NCBI RefSeq assembly: GCF_000319575.2 | Contig: NC_021291.1 | Span: 1,364,001-1,428,000 of the forward strand | Direction: 5' to 3' | From: Spiribacter salinus M19-40 | Lineage (GTDB): Bacteria; Pseudomonadota; Gammaproteobacteria; Nitrococcales; Nitrococcaceae | Length of the DNA: 64,000 nucleotides | Shown here: piece after piece, positions 40,086 to 51,088 of the stretch | Numbering within the stretch: position 1 is the stretch's first letter | Layout of the letters: each line of letters begins with the position of its first letter | The notes under the pieces: generated by a model | Seen by the model: the letters and a program-made list of their open reading frames with translations, nothing else | What the model was told of the DNA's origin: nothing | Databases searched by the model: none | Made by a program: the position numbers and the translations under genes

Positions 40086-41515
40086 TCGCCCGCCTCCCCG
40101 TTCAGTAGCCGCGGCAGGGCGCCGCCAATGCTGCCCGCGCCCAGCGTGATCAGGATGTCGTCGGCCTGGAGCTGCGAGGGCAGGATCGCGCACAACTCAT
40201 CGATGCCTTCCACAAACACCGGATCGACCTGCCCACGCTGGCGAATGGCACGACACAGGCTGCGCGCATCCGCCCCGGGCAGCGCGGTCTCGCCAGCCGG
40301 ATACACCTCCGTCACGAGAAGCACATCGGCGTCGCTGAGTACCCGGGCAAAGTCTTCGAACAGATCCCGGGTGCGGCTGTAGCGATGGGGCTGAAAGGCG
40401 ATGACCAGTCGATGATCGGGCCAGCCACTACGCAGCGCCTCAAGGACGGCGGCAATCTCTCGAGGGTGATGGGCGTAATCATCCATCAACAGCGCCTCAC
40501 CCCCGGCCACAGGTAACGCGCCCAGCTGCTGAAAGCGCCGGCCGATCCCCGAGAACCCCTGCAGTGCCCGCTGGATAGCGGCATCTGACACACCCAGCGC
40601 GTTCGCTACGGTGATGGCACCCAGTGCGTTCAGGACGTTGTGGCGCCCCGGTAAATTCAGGGTAATCGGGAGTGGCTCGGTGCTCGTACCCGTGACCGTG
40701 AAATGGCTACGGCCGGCATCGGCCCGCACGTCAACGGCCTGCACATCGGCGGTTGCCTCGAAACCATAGGTGCGCACCGGCCGAGCGAGCTCATTTACCA
40801 GCCCCCGCAAATAGGGATCGTCATCACACAACACCGCGAGTCCGTAGAACGGCAGATGGTGAATGAACTCGATAAAGGCGTTGCGCAGGCGCTCGAAATC
40901 ACCGCCATAGGTGCCGAGGTGATCCTCGTCGATATTCGTGAGCACGGCCATCATGGGGCTGAGGTAGAGGAACGAGGCATCACTCTCATCCGCCTCCGCC
41001 ACCAGGTACCGACCGGCTCCAAGGCGCGCATGACTGGCCGCGCTGTTCAGACGCCCGCCAATCACAAAGGTTGGATCGAGGGCATCCTCGGCGAGGATGC
41101 TGGCCACCAGGCTGGTCGTTGTGGTTTTGCCATGTGTGCCGGCCACGGCAATGCCGAACCGGAAGCGCATCAACTCAGCCAGCATCTCGGCACGGGGTAC
41201 CACGGGCAGGCGCCGGGCCCGTGCCGCAAGTACCTCGGGATTATCTGCAGTGACGGCGCTAGAGGTGACCACCGCATCGGCTGCCGCCACATGAGCGGCG
41301 TCATGCCCGATTCTGACCTCCGCGCCAAGGGCCTTGAGGTGGTGGATCACGGCGTTCTCGCGCAGATCGGAACCACTGACCCGATAACCCAGGTTGAGCA
41401 GCACCTCCGCAATGCCACCCATGCCGGCTCCGCCGATGCCGACAAAATGCAATTGCCGCACTTGGCCCATGGCGCCGGGGCCACCCGCGGCAAGACCGGT
41501 CCACTCGGCCGTCAT
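40082..41515 (-). CDS. murC: UDP-N-acetylmuramate--L-alanine ligase MurC
   Basis: First Mur ligase of the stem peptide (477 aa). It shows [20 protein letters not shown]-loop [25 protein letters not shown] and [15 protein letters not shown] 41515 gives a 4-base overlap with murG, and the core begins about 25 residues later. Confidence 0.97.
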   Translation of the reverse strand: MTAEWTGLAAGGPGAMGQVRQLHFVGIGGAGMGGIAEVLLNLGYRVSGSDLRENAVIHHLKALGAEVRIGHDAAHVAAADAVVTSSAVTADNPEVLAARARRLPVVPRAEMLAELMRFRFGIAVAGTHGKTTTTSLVASILAEDALDPTFVIGGRLNSAASHARLGAGRYLVAEADESDASFLYLSPMMAVLTNIDEDHLGTYGGDFERLRNAFIEFIHHLPFYGLAVLCDDDPYLRGLVNELARPVRTYGFEATADVQAVDVRADAGRSHFTVTGTSTEPLPITLNLPGRHNVLNALGAITVANALGVSDAAIQRALQGFSGIGRRFQQLGALPVAGGEALLMDDYAHHPREIAAVLEALRSGWPDHRLVIAFQPHRYSRTRDLFEDFARVLSDADVLLVTEVYPAGETALPGADARSLCRAIRQRGQVDPVFVEGIDELCAILPSQLQADDILITLGAGSIGGALPRLLNGEAGE

Positions 41516-42591
41516 GCCGCCACCTCCAGACACACATCGGCAACCCGCGTGGCGGCATCAGGCCGACCAAAGGCGCCTGCCGCTTCCCCCATGTGGGCCA
41601 GTACCCGGCGATCGCTCAGGAGCCGTTCAAGGCGCACTGCCAGGCGATCCGCCTCCAGCTGATCATCAGCGATCAGCTCCGCACCCCCCGCTTCGACCAG
41701 ACGGCGCGCGTTCGCGCTTTGATGATCATCCACCGCATGGGGATACGGCACGAGAATCGCAGGCACCCCGGCGGTGGCAAGTTCGGAGACCGTGAGCGCG
41801 CCCGCCCGGCAGATCACAAGATCACACCAGCCATACGCCTCGGCCATATCGTCGATAAACGCGCTGACCGTGGCCTCCACCCGGGCATCGGCATAAGCCT
41901 GGCGCGCTGTCTCGAGCGTGCGCGGCCCCGCCTGATGGCGCACCTCGGGGCGCTGGTCGCCCGGGAGCCTTGCCAGCGCAGCCGGCACAATCCGGTTCAG
42001 GGTCAGCGCACCGAGACTGCCACCCATGACCAGCAGCCGCATGGGACCCTGGCGCTCGGCATAACGCGTTGTCGGTGCCGGCAAGGCCGCAATGGCCTCA
42101 CGCACCGGGTTACCAGTGAACTCTGCGGCCACGCGATGACTGAACTCGGCCTCGAGCCCCGTCAGCACCCGGCTGGCCAGCCGCGCGAGGAGACGATTGG
42201 TCAACCCGGCGATCGCATTTTGTTCATGAATCACCAGCGGGCAGCCGAGCCATCGCGCAGCCAGGCCCGCAGGGCCCGTCACGTAACCACCCATTCCCAG
42301 CATCGAGCGTGGCTGATGGCGACGGATCACGGCGCGACACTGCAGGACAGCCAACAGGATCATCCACGGGGCCATCAGCCACCCGCGCAACCCGTTGCCC
42401 CGCAACCCGCGGACCGTGGTGGTTTCCATGGCAATGCCCGCCTCGGGCACCACACGCGCTTCCAGGCCGCCTGGCGTTCCAAGCCAGATGACCGGCGTAC
42501 CGCGCCGTTCCAGCTCACGCGCCACGGCCAGGGCAGGAAACACATGCCCACCGGTGCCGCCCGCGACGATCATGACCGGCGTGACACTCAT
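41512..42591 (-). CDS. murG: Lipid II synthase MurG
   Basis: GT28 glycosyltransferase that adds GlcNAc to lipid I on the cytoplasmic face (359 aa). It has the glycine-rich [16 protein letters not shown], the second motif [16 protein letters not shown] and [20 protein letters not shown] for UDP-GlcNAc binding. ATG 42591 overlaps the ftsW stop by 4 bases. Confidence 0.97.
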   Translation of the reverse strand: MSVTPVMIVAGGTGGHVFPALAVARELERRGTPVIWLGTPGGLEARVVPEAGIAMETTTVRGLRGNGLRGWLMAPWMILLAVLQCRAVIRRHQPRSMLGMGGYVTGPAGLAARWLGCPLVIHEQNAIAGLTNRLLARLASRVLTGLEAEFSHRVAAEFTGNPVREAIAALPAPTTRYAERQGPMRLLVMGGSLGALTLNRIVPAALARLPGDQRPEVRHQAGPRTLETARQAYADARVEATVSAFIDDMAEAYGWCDLVICRAGALTVSELATAGVPAILVPYPHAVDDHQSANARRLVEAGGAELIADDQLEADRLAVRLERLLSDRRVLAHMGEAAGAFGRPDAATRVADVCLEVAA

Positions 42592-43790
42592 GTGGGCACC
42601 CCCCGCCGCGGCATCCGGCTCGCCGACCGCGCCGCTCTGCGCTGCTCGAAATCGACCCGCAATAACAGCCCCAGAGCAAGGGCATTCATGACCAGACTGC
42701 TGCCGCCATAACTCATCAAAGGCAGCGTGAGACCTTTGGTGGGAAGCAGGCCGAGATTCACGCCCATGTTCACGAAGGTCTGCAGCGCAAGCCACACCCC
42801 CACGCCATAGGCCAGCAGACCGGCAAATACGTCATCGCCGCGCAGGGCACGCGCGCCAATCAGGCAGGCCCGCCAGACCACGAAGGCAAACAGCGCAATC
42901 ACCGCGGCCATCCCGACAAAACCCAGTTCCTCGGCGAGCACGGCAAACAGGAAATCGGTGTGTGCTTCTGGCAGGTAGTAAAGCTTCTGCACGCTATTGC
43001 CCAGGCCCACGCCCAGCCACTCGCCGCGCCCCACAGCGATCAGCGACTGGGTGAGCTGAAAGCCGGTATCGAACGGATCCGCCCAGGGGTCGCGGAAGGC
43101 GATCAAACGCTCCAGGCGGTAGGGCGATGAGACGATCAAGGCGGCCGCGCCCACGCCGCCTGCGCTGGCCAGCAACATCAACACGAGCAGGGGCGTACCG
43201 GCGATGAACACCATCGTCCCAACGGTCGCGATCAGGATGGCGAGTGAACCGAAATCGGGCTGTGCGAGCAGCAACAGGCCCACCACCACCAGGACCAGTG
43301 CCAAGCCAATCAGCGGCCGCGGGGACTGCTGGAGCTCCACAATGTGACGCTGGATCTGTGCCGCTACATAGACCAGCAGCAACACGCGGGCCACTTCGGA
43401 GACCTGCACGTTGAAAAGCCCGATGGGCAGCCAGCGGGTCGCCCCATTGGCCTCGTGTCCCACCCCGGGAACCAATACCAGCGTGAGCAGGAACACGGCA
43501 AACAGCATCAACGGTGTGGCGAGCGCCTGAACGCGCTCGAGCGGTATGCGCAGCGCGATGAGCGCGCCGGTGAGGGCCACTGGCAGGAAGATCAGTTGGC
43601 GGGTAAGAAAATGCAGGGGCCCGGCACCGGCCTCCTCAGCCACGGAGACCGAGGCGGAGGCCAGCATGACCAGGCCCAGCGAGAGAATCAGCGCGAGCGC
43701 GGCGAGCAGGGAGCGATCGAGATCGGCCCACCAACTCCCTCGATGACCCAGCAGGGCCTCCAGCCGCGGACGGAGCATGACTTCAGCCAT
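42588..43790 (-). CDS. ftsW: Septal peptidoglycan glycosyltransferase FtsW
   Basis: SEDS-family polymerase (400 aa, about 10 helices) paired with FtsI. The family segments GATRWLPIGLFNVQVSEVAR (catalytic Asp loop region follows), LLLAQPDFGSLAI and LPLMSYGGSSLVMNALALGLLLRV are present. ATG 43790 overlaps the murD end by 8 bases. Confidence 0.96.
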   Translation of the reverse strand: MAEVMLRPRLEALLGHRGSWWADLDRSLLAALALILSLGLVMLASASVSVAEEAGAGPLHFLTRQLIFLPVALTGALIALRIPLERVQALATPLMLFAVFLLTLVLVPGVGHEANGATRWLPIGLFNVQVSEVARVLLLVYVAAQIQRHIVELQQSPRPLIGLALVLVVVGLLLLAQPDFGSLAILIATVGTMVFIAGTPLLVLMLLASAGGVGAAALIVSSPYRLERLIAFRDPWADPFDTGFQLTQSLIAVGRGEWLGVGLGNSVQKLYYLPEAHTDFLFAVLAEELGFVGMAAVIALFAFVVWRACLIGARALRGDDVFAGLLAYGVGVWLALQTFVNMGVNLGLLPTKGLTLPLMSYGGSSLVMNALALGLLLRVDFEQRRAARSASRMPRRGVPT

Positions 43791-45135
43791 CAGCCAGTCC
43801 CTCCACCAGCGCTCGGAACCGCTCGCCGCGGGCCCGGTAATCCGTGAACTGATCCAGACTCGCGCACCCGGGCGATAACAAGACCACATCACCCGGCCGA
43901 GACAGCGCGAGCGCGCGCTCAACCGCAGCGTCGAGATCAGCCACAACCGCTACCGGCACCACGTCGGCCAGGGCCTCGGCCACCGCGGCAGCATCCTGCC
44001 CGAAGACGACAGCCGCGCGGCCAGCCGATGCCATGGCAGCAGTCAGGGGCTCGAAGGACTGGCCCTTGGCATCACCGCCCGCCATCAGCACAACCGGCTC
44101 GGCCATGCCGCTGACCGCCGCAACGGCGGCCGCGACGTTGGTGGCCTTGGAGTCGTTAATCCAGGTACGGCCTTGGCGCTGGACCACCGTCTCACCGCGA
44201 TGCGGCAGCCCCGAGAATCCACGGAGCGCCCTCACCATGGCGGTGATCGGCAGGCCAGCCGCATCGCCGAGCGCCAGGGCGGCGAGCGCATTGATGGCGT
44301 TGTGCCGTCCGGCGAGCGGCAAGTCAGCCTGGGCCATTAAACCCTCACCTGAACGGCACAGCCAGGCCTCGCCCGCGCGCTGCTCAATCGCCCAGCTCGC
44401 ACGCGCATCACCGGGCTGGTCGCTAAACCAGACCGTGGTCTGCTCGCGCTGCGCCATGGCTCGGACCGCCGCGTCGTTGACATTGAGGATGGCGCGATCC
44501 GCCCCCTTGAGAATGCGGGCCTTCGCCGCGCCATAGGCGGCCATGTCGTCATACCGATCCAGGTGATCAGGGCTGAGATTGAGCACGGCAGCGGCGACCG
44601 GCGTGAGCGAGTCGGTGTGCTCGAGTTGAAAGCTCGAGAGTTCAAGGATGAACAGCGGCGCCGCAGGATAGGTCGCCAGAAGATCAAGTGCTGGCTGGCC
44701 GAGGTTGCCACCCACCGCGGCCTCGACACCCGCGGCCTCAGCCATGGCGCCAACCATCCGCGTGACTGTGCTCTTGCCGTTCGAGCCGGTAATCGCCACC
44801 ACCGGTGCCGTGACCGACCGGGCGAACAATTCAATCTCACTGATGATGGGCTGGCGACGCGCCGCGGCCCGCTTCAAGGCAGGCAGGCGGGCATCAACAC
44901 CGGGGCTCAGGACAATCTCTTCAGCCCGCTCCAGGAGTGTCTCGTCGAGCCCACCCAGTGAGAGGTCTACCTCCGGATGCGCCTCACGGACGGTCATGGC
45001 GTGCGGAGCCTCAGCTCGGGTGTCCGTCGCCGCCACCCGATGGCCCGCGGCCGACAGGTGGCGCACACAAGCCAGACCGGACGTGCCGAGCCCAACGACG
45101 ACCGCGTCGAGTGCCCTATCCGGTGTTTTGGCCAT
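43783..45135 (-). CDS. murD: UDP-N-acetylmuramoylalanine--D-glutamate ligase MurD
   Basis: Second Mur ligase, adding D-Glu (450 aa). It has VVGLGTSGLACVRHLSA, P-loop ITGSNGKSTVTRMVG, SSFQLEHTDSL and NDSKATNVAAAVAAV. ATG 45135 has GGAGG 8 bases upstream and starts 14 bases after the mraY stop; GTG/ATG starts overlapping mraY lack such a site. Confidence 0.96.
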   Translation of the reverse strand: MAKTPDRALDAVVVGLGTSGLACVRHLSAAGHRVAATDTRAEAPHAMTVREAHPEVDLSLGGLDETLLERAEEIVLSPGVDARLPALKRAAARRQPIISEIELFARSVTAPVVAITGSNGKSTVTRMVGAMAEAAGVEAAVGGNLGQPALDLLATYPAAPLFILELSSFQLEHTDSLTPVAAAVLNLSPDHLDRYDDMAAYGAAKARILKGADRAILNVNDAAVRAMAQREQTTVWFSDQPGDARASWAIEQRAGEAWLCRSGEGLMAQADLPLAGRHNAINALAALALGDAAGLPITAMVRALRGFSGLPHRGETVVQRQGRTWINDSKATNVAAAVAAVSGMAEPVVLMAGGDAKGQSFEPLTAAMASAGRAAVVFGQDAAAVAEALADVVPVAVVADLDAAVERALALSRPGDVVLLSPGCASLDQFTDYRARGERFRALVEGLADG

Positions 45136-45149
45136 GGCATGCACCTCCA

Positions 45150-46232
45150 TCACCGCAGCTTCAACGTCGCCAATCCGACCAGGACGAGGACCACCGAGAT
45201 AATCCAGAAGCGGACGATGACCCGGGGCTCCGGCCAGCCCTTGAGCTCGAAATGGTGGTGAAGCGGCGCCATGCGAAAGATTCGCCGTCCCGTTTGCTTG
45301 TACCAGATGACCTGCAGCATGACCGAGACGGTCTCGGCAACGAACACGCCACCCATAATGAATAGCACCACCTCCTGGCGGACCACCATGGCGATCATGC
45401 CAAGTGCCGCGCCGAGTGCGAGCGCACCCACATCGCCCATGAAAACCTGAGCGGGATAAGTGTTAAACCAGAGGAAGGCCAGACCGGCGCCTACCAGCGC
45501 GCCCACAAAGACGATCAACTCGCCAACCCCGGCGACATAGGGGATACCAAGGTATTCCGCGAAATTGACATTGCCGCTCGCGTAGGCAAAGACGCCCAGG
45601 GCACCGGCCACCAGAACGGTCGGCATGATGGCCAGGCCGTCCAGGCCATCCGTGAGATTGACCGCGTTCGAGGCACCCACCACAACCAGCCAGGTCAGGG
45701 GGATGAACAACAGGCCCAACGGGATCGCGAAGTCCTTGATCAAGGGCAGGATCAGCATGGTCTCGACCGGCGTCACGGCCGTGACGTACAAAGCAGTCCC
45801 GGCCATCAGTCCCGCGAGGGTCTGCCACAGGAATTTGGTCCGCGCCCGCAACCCCTCGCTGCTGCCACGCGTTAGTTTCAGCCAGTCATCGGCACCACCA
45901 ATGGCACCAAACGCGAGTGTGGTGAGCAAAACCACCCAAACGTGTCGGCTCGCCAGATCGCCCCACAACAGCGTAGCGACCGCAATCCCGACGAGCATGA
46001 GCGAGCCACCCATTGTGGGCGTTCCCGCCTTGGAGTAATGGCTAACCGGGCCATCCTCACGGATTTGCTGGCCCACCTGAGAGCGTTCCAGACGCCGGAT
46101 GAGCCATGGCCCCACCATCAACCCGATACCAAGCGCTGTCAGCGTGCCGAGAATGGCCCGGAACGTCAGGTACTGGAAGACGTTGAACGCGGTGTAAAAA
46201 CCAGCGAGATACTCGGCAAGCATCAGCAGCAT
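45150..46232 (-). CDS. mraY: Phospho-MurNAc-pentapeptide transferase MraY
   Basis: Polytopic enzyme (360 aa, about 10 helices) that makes lipid I on undecaprenyl phosphate. It shows [32 protein letters not shown] and the C-terminal [22 protein letters not shown] 46232 has GGAGG 6 bases upstream and overlaps murF by 10 bases. Confidence 0.97.
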   Translation of the reverse strand: MLLMLAEYLAGFYTAFNVFQYLTFRAILGTLTALGIGLMVGPWLIRRLERSQVGQQIREDGPVSHYSKAGTPTMGGSLMLVGIAVATLLWGDLASRHVWVVLLTTLAFGAIGGADDWLKLTRGSSEGLRARTKFLWQTLAGLMAGTALYVTAVTPVETMLILPLIKDFAIPLGLLFIPLTWLVVVGASNAVNLTDGLDGLAIMPTVLVAGALGVFAYASGNVNFAEYLGIPYVAGVGELIVFVGALVGAGLAFLWFNTYPAQVFMGDVGALALGAALGMIAMVVRQEVVLFIMGGVFVAETVSVMLQVIWYKQTGRRIFRMAPLHHHFELKGWPEPRVIVRFWIISVVLVLVGLATLKLR

Positions 46233-47587
46233 GGCGCACCTCCCGGCTCCGGGTCAGCGGCCAGGCCCTGAACCACCTCATCCATTTGGGCGGATCGTGA
46301 GCCCTTGATCAGCACGCGTAAGCCCGCGGTCAGATCCGGGCGAATCGTCTCAATCAGCTCAGTGCGACTGGCGAAGGTCTGACCGCCTTCACCAAACGCT
46401 TCGGCCGCCAGTGCACTGAGTGCGCCGGTGGCATACAAGCGGGCCACGCCAAGATCACGCGCCAGCGCCCCGGCCTCAGCATGGTAGTCAGGTGCCGCCT
46501 CACCCAGCTCTCCCATGTCGCCCAGCACCAGCCAGAGTGGCCCCGACTCAGCGGCGGCTGTCTCCAGCGCTGCCCTCAACGAGGCTGGATTCGCGTTATA
46601 ACTGTCGTCGATCAAAACACTGCCCGCTCGACCCGCGCGGGTGTGCAGTCGACCTGCGGTGGGGGTTAACCCTTCCAACCCAGCAACGATAGCGTCCGGT
46701 GTCGCGCCGGCCGCATAGGCCGCGGCCGCTGCCGCAAGGGCGTTGGCCAGGTTATGTCGGCCCGGCAGCGGGACATGAACCTCGAGAGAGGCCATGTCTG
46801 GCAGTTCAATCGCCAGAACGCCCGGGGCCCGAACCGTTCCGGTAATGTCCGCTGACTGACCGGTCAGACTGAATCGCAGGATGTGGCAATGGGCGGCCTG
46901 CTGCTCCCAGGTATCCGCAAAGGGATCATCGGCATTAATGACGGCCCAGCCATCGGCCGGCAGCGCCGCAAACAGCTCACCCTTGCAGCGCGCAATGGCC
47001 TCCAGACTGCCGAACTCGCCCAAGTGCGCAGGGCCAACATTGGTCACCAGCCCAATAACGGGCCGTGCCCAGCTCGACAGCAGATTGATGTCCCCTGGCC
47101 GGCCGCACCCCATTTCAACCACAGCAAAGCGATCTTCCGGGGCCAGACTGCAAAGGGTGAGCGGCACCCCCAGTTCGTTATTCAAATTACCGACGGTCGC
47201 CTGGCATGCACCCCTATGCGCCAGGATGCCGGCGAGCATTTCCTTGACCGTTGTCTTGCCGTTACTGCCGGTGACACCCACCACAGCGGCGTGGGTCGTC
47301 GACCGGACCTGACACGCCAGTTCAACCAGGACGCGGCGGGGATCGCTCACACACCATTGCGGCAGATCAACCTCGGTAAAACGCGTGACCAGTGCCGCGC
47401 TTGCGCCGGCCGCTGCGGCGGCCTCCAGAAAATCGTGGCCATCAGCGTGATGGCCAGGCAGCGCCACAAACAGATCACCAGGCCGGACGCGACGCGAGTC
47501 CAGAACAACGCCGCTCACCGAGACATCTCCCCGGGTCACGCGCCCGCCCATCTCACTGGCCAGAGCCTGGAGCTTGACCGGCCGCAT
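46223..47587 (-). CDS. murF: UDP-MurNAc-tripeptide--D-alanyl-D-alanine ligase MurF
   Basis: Last Mur ligase, adding D-Ala-D-Ala (454 aa). It has [22 protein letters not shown]-loop [27 protein letters not shown] and [16 protein letters not shown]. Its ATG overlaps the murE stop by 1 base (TGATG). Its dipeptide substrate comes from Ddl in the same cluster. Confidence 0.97.
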   Translation of the reverse strand: MRPVKLQALASEMGGRVTRGDVSVSGVVLDSRRVRPGDLFVALPGHHADGHDFLEAAAAAGASAALVTRFTEVDLPQWCVSDPRRVLVELACQVRSTTHAAVVGVTGSNGKTTVKEMLAGILAHRGACQATVGNLNNELGVPLTLCSLAPEDRFAVVEMGCGRPGDINLLSSWARPVIGLVTNVGPAHLGEFGSLEAIARCKGELFAALPADGWAVINADDPFADTWEQQAAHCHILRFSLTGQSADITGTVRAPGVLAIELPDMASLEVHVPLPGRHNLANALAAAAAAYAAGATPDAIVAGLEGLTPTAGRLHTRAGRAGSVLIDDSYNANPASLRAALETAAAESGPLWLVLGDMGELGEAAPDYHAEAGALARDLGVARLYATGALSALAAEAFGEGGQTFASRTELIETIRPDLTAGLRVLIKGSRSAQMDEVVQGLAADPEPGGAPCC

Positions 47588-49080
47588 CAGCCCGCCTCCC
47601 CCGTCAGCAGCGCACCCACCGATTCACGGTCACTGAAACGCGACACCCGTTGCCCGATCACTTGAGTCTCTTCATGGCCCTTACCCGCCACCAGGACCGT
47701 GTCCCCGGGCTTGGCGGCCTCAATGGCCTGCTGGATCGCTGTATGGCGGTCTTTCTCCACCTGGCAAGGGGTACCTGATCGGCATCCCGCCTGAATTTCC
47801 GCGATAATCGCGTCTGGCGACTCGCCGCGCGGATTGTCATTGGTCAATCTGACCTCGTCCGCGAGTCGACTGGCGATGTCTCCCATCAGTGCGCGCTTGC
47901 CGCGGTCCCGGTCACCGCCGCAACCAAAAACACAAATCAGTCGACCGCGCGTGTGCGGCCGCACGCCTTGCAGAGCGGCTTCGAGCGCGCCTGGCGTGTG
48001 GGCATAGTCCACGACGACCAAGGGGCGTCCGGGCGCAATGAATCGCTCCATTCGTCCGGGCACCGGCTGCAAGCGGGCCAGCGCCTCAAGTGCGGTCTCC
48101 GCAGGCTGTCCATCGAGTACGGCACCGAGCGTCGCCAGGGCGTTCATGGCATTAAACGGGCCGATCAAGCCGAGCTCGCTGGTCCGGCAAAGCCCGTGAA
48201 TCCGCAACGTCAGCATCAGGCCACTGGGGCGCGGCTCGGCCGACAGCAGCTGGAGATCCGCTGCCTCCGTGCGGCCATAGGTCAGGCGATCGCCCGGGGC
48301 GTCCGCCGCGGTCGCCAACTCTGCGCCCAGATCATCATCGATATTCAAAATCTGACGTCGCAGGCCGGGCCGGGTGAACAGGCGCCGCTTGGCCGCCCGA
48401 TACGCCGCGACGCTGCCGTGATAATCCAGATGATCTCGGCCGACATGCGTTAACACCGCGGTATCGAAGGGCACCGCATCCACTCGGTGCTGGGCGAGTG
48501 CGTGCGAGGACACCTCCATCGCCACCGCGCGCACGCCAGCCTCTCGTAACATGGCAAATCGCCGCTGCAGCGTTACCGCATCAGCGGTGGTCAGGCTATC
48601 GGTCGTAAGCTGCCCCACGCGGCCCCAGCCCAGGGTGCCCATCAACGCCGCGGGCACACCCAAGGTCTCCAGCACGGTGGCGATGCCATGGGCCACCGAG
48701 GTCTTTCCGTCCGTCCCCGTGACACCGATGATGTGCAGTGACGCTGCCGGCTCGTCGTAGTAGCGGGCCGCAATCGCGCCAGCGTGGCGGGCGAGCTCTG
48801 GCACGGCCACCATCGATACACCAGCGGCCTCGCACTGCCGAATCGCCTGGGTCGTTTCCAGATCATCCGTGGGCTCCCAGGCAATCAGGGCTGCGCCTTT
48901 GGCAATGGCTTCATCCACGTAGTCGAGGCCGTGACCCACCGACCCCGCAACCGCCATGAAAAGGCCACCGTTAACCACCTCACCCGAGGTCATCGTGAGG
49001 CCTGCGAGCGCAGTCTCGTCCAGCCCGGCGGAATCCACCCAGGGCGCTAGAAGCGCCTTTGCTGACCTGGCGCCGCTCAC
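47587..49080 (-). CDS. murE: UDP-MurNAc-L-Ala-D-Glu--meso-diaminopimelate ligase MurE
   Basis: Third Mur ligase (497 aa). It has P-loop GVTGTDGKTSVAHGIA, VDYAHTPGALEAAL and LTNDNPRGESPDAI. The DNPR motif selects meso-diaminopimelate rather than lysine, as expected in a Gram-negative. It overlaps ftsI by 4 bases. Confidence 0.97.
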   Translation of the reverse strand: MSGARSAKALLAPWVDSAGLDETALAGLTMTSGEVVNGGLFMAVAGSVGHGLDYVDEAIAKGAALIAWEPTDDLETTQAIRQCEAAGVSMVAVPELARHAGAIAARYYDEPAASLHIIGVTGTDGKTSVAHGIATVLETLGVPAALMGTLGWGRVGQLTTDSLTTADAVTLQRRFAMLREAGVRAVAMEVSSHALAQHRVDAVPFDTAVLTHVGRDHLDYHGSVAAYRAAKRRLFTRPGLRRQILNIDDDLGAELATAADAPGDRLTYGRTEAADLQLLSAEPRPSGLMLTLRIHGLCRTSELGLIGPFNAMNALATLGAVLDGQPAETALEALARLQPVPGRMERFIAPGRPLVVVDYAHTPGALEAALQGVRPHTRGRLICVFGCGGDRDRGKRALMGDIASRLADEVRLTNDNPRGESPDAIIAEIQAGCRSGTPCQVEKDRHTAIQQAIEAAKPGDTVLVAGKGHEETQVIGQRVSRFSDRESVGALLTGEAG

Positions 49081-50801
49081 TGGCGCACCTCCCGCGCAGC
49101 GGTCAGGGTCTCGCCATCTATCATGTCATCCGGCGGTACGTTGTACAGGCGCAGGGCACTTTCCATCACCGACCGGAAGACCGGACCCGCAACCGGCCCG
49201 GCGTAATACTGGTCACCGCTTGGCTCATCCAGGCTGACCACGGCAACAAACCGCGGGTCATCTGCCGGTGCCATGCCCGCAAAGATCGAGAGGTAGCGAT
49301 CTTCGGCGTAACCGCCGGCGATCGCCTTGCGGCTGGTCCCGGTTTTGCCGGCCACCTGATAACCCGGGATGGCCGCCTGCGTCGCCGTCCCGCCTTCGCG
49401 AGTCACCTCGGTCAACATCCGCCGCAGCACACCCGCGATCTCGGGATCCATCACGGACACGGGATCGCCTGCTTCGGCACCGCTGACCAATGTGGGGGTT
49501 GGCAGATCGCCATCCGCGGCGATTGCCGAATAGGCGCGAGCCAGCTGGAGGGCACTGACCGACACCCCGTAACCGAAAGCGAGCGTCGCCCGCTCGATCG
49601 GCCGCTCAGACGCTGACGCCGACAAATACCCACTGGCCTCGCCCGGGAAAACCAGGCCTGTTGGCTGGCCAAACTGCATGCGATCCAGCAGTGACCAGAT
49701 GCGGCCTTGCTCCAGATCCAGTGCCAGCGTGGCGGCGCCCACGTTGCTCGATTTCTTAAGCACGGTTGCCACCGTCAGCTCGCCAAAGTTGCGCACGTCC
49801 TGCACCTGGCTCTGCCCGACTCGGAGGGTGCCCGGGCTGGTATCGATGGAGGTATCGGGCTGATAGCGGCCACTCGCAAGCGCTGCGGCTACTGTAAACG
49901 GCTTCATTACCGAGCCCGGTTCATGGGTGTCCGTGACCGCACGGTTGCGGTAGCGGCCGGCGGAAATTTCTGAGCGCCGATTCGGGTTGAACGCCGGTTG
50001 ATTCACCATGGCGAGGATCTCGCCGGACGCCGGATCCATCAGCACAACCGACCCACCAACGGCCTGCTCACGCTCCACGGCGGCTTTTAATTCACGATAG
50101 GCCACATATTGCAGACGCCGGTCGATAGTCAGCGTCAGATCACGGCCGGCATCGGGCTCGCGCAGCCGTTCCACATCCTCAATGTTGCGCCTACGCCGAT
50201 CACGCAGCACGCGTTTGGCACCCGGCTCACCAGAAAGCCAGTCGTCGTAAACTCGCTCGAGGCCTTCCTGCCCCTGATCATCGATGTTGGTAAAGCCCAG
50301 CACGTGCCCGGTCACTTCACCGGCGGGATAAAAGCGTCGATACTCTCGTTGCAGGGCGACACCCGGCAGCTCGAGCGCCATCACGGTCTCTGCCAGGCTC
50401 GGGTTAACATGGCGGCGGATGTAAACGAACTCGCGGTTCTCGCGCGCCTCGAGGTCATCCCGCAAAGCGGCGGCATCTAGTGAGAGGGCCTCCGCAAGTT
50501 GCCCGACCCCCTCGGCGCCGCTTTCATCCAGCAACACACCGGGATCGGCCCACACCGAATCCACGGGCGCGCTGATCGCCAGCGCCTCCCCCTGGCGGTC
50601 ATGAATAGCGCCGCGGTGAGCCGGCAACACCTCGGTACGCAGATGCCGCTGATCGCCCTGGCCCTGAAGGAAATCACTATCGACCAGCTGGATCGTCACC
50701 GCCTGCCCCAGGAGTGTCATCGGCAGGGCAAGCAGAGCAACGGTCACCAACCAGCGCCGCCAGGCCGGCACGGTCACCCGAGCCTCGGACCCGCGATTCA
50801 T
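49077..50801 (-). CDS. ftsI: Septal transpeptidase FtsI (PBP3)
   Basis: Class B penicillin-binding protein cross-linking septal peptidoglycan (574 aa). An N-terminal membrane anchor (about 15-38) is followed by a pedestal domain and a transpeptidase domain. The latter has catalytic Ser297 in SVMK, SSN at 351-353 and KTG at 486-488. It partners FtsW and is recruited through FtsQ-FtsL. It overlaps ftsL by 4 bases. Confidence 0.97.
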   Translation of the reverse strand: MNRGSEARVTVPAWRRWLVTVALLALPMTLLGQAVTIQLVDSDFLQGQGDQRHLRTEVLPAHRGAIHDRQGEALAISAPVDSVWADPGVLLDESGAEGVGQLAEALSLDAAALRDDLEARENREFVYIRRHVNPSLAETVMALELPGVALQREYRRFYPAGEVTGHVLGFTNIDDQGQEGLERVYDDWLSGEPGAKRVLRDRRRRNIEDVERLREPDAGRDLTLTIDRRLQYVAYRELKAAVEREQAVGGSVVLMDPASGEILAMVNQPAFNPNRRSEISAGRYRNRAVTDTHEPGSVMKPFTVAAALASGRYQPDTSIDTSPGTLRVGQSQVQDVRNFGELTVATVLKKSSNVGAATLALDLEQGRIWSLLDRMQFGQPTGLVFPGEASGYLSASASERPIERATLAFGYGVSVSALQLARAYSAIAADGDLPTPTLVSGAEAGDPVSVMDPEIAGVLRRMLTEVTREGGTATQAAIPGYQVAGKTGTSRKAIAGGYAEDRYLSIFAGMAPADDPRFVAVVSLDEPSGDQYYAGPVAGPVFRSVMESALRLYNVPPDDMIDGETLTAAREVRQ

Positions 50802-51088
50802 GGCGAGGACTCCTGGGCGTCAGCGCCCAGTACCGTGGTGTCATCGGGATCCGGCACACGCAGCGACAGATCATCGCGGGCAATCCGATCCACCCGCGAA
50901 TGCGTGGCGAGCGCCCCCTGTTCCAGGCGCAGGCGGCTCCAGTCTGTATTGAGCTCATCACGCTCGCTGCGCAATGCCTCAAGCTTCACGAACAGGCTGC
51001 GGCTCTGATGCTTGGTCTCCACCACCGCAATGGCTGAGGCCACCACCAGCCCGGCGAGCACTAGAACCACGAGACCCAGGCGATTCAT
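50798..51088 (-). CDS. ftsL: Cell division protein FtsL
   Basis: A 96-residue bitopic divisome protein. A membrane helix ([20 protein letters not shown]) is followed by a periplasmic coiled coil ([19 protein letters not shown]) and an acidic tail. Size, topology and position between rsmH and ftsI identify it; sequence identity in this family is low. It overlaps both neighbours by 4 bases. Confidence 0.93.
   Translation of the reverse strand: MNRLGLVVLVLAGLVVASAIAVVETKHQSRSLFVKLEALRSERDELNTDWSRLRLEQGALATHSRVDRIARDDLSLRVPDPDDTTVLGADAQESSP

Noticed and set aside
41593-42711. 372-codon plus-strand open frame opposite murG
   Set aside because: Antisense to MurG motifs; low-complexity His/Arg/Gln-rich translation typical of shadow frames.
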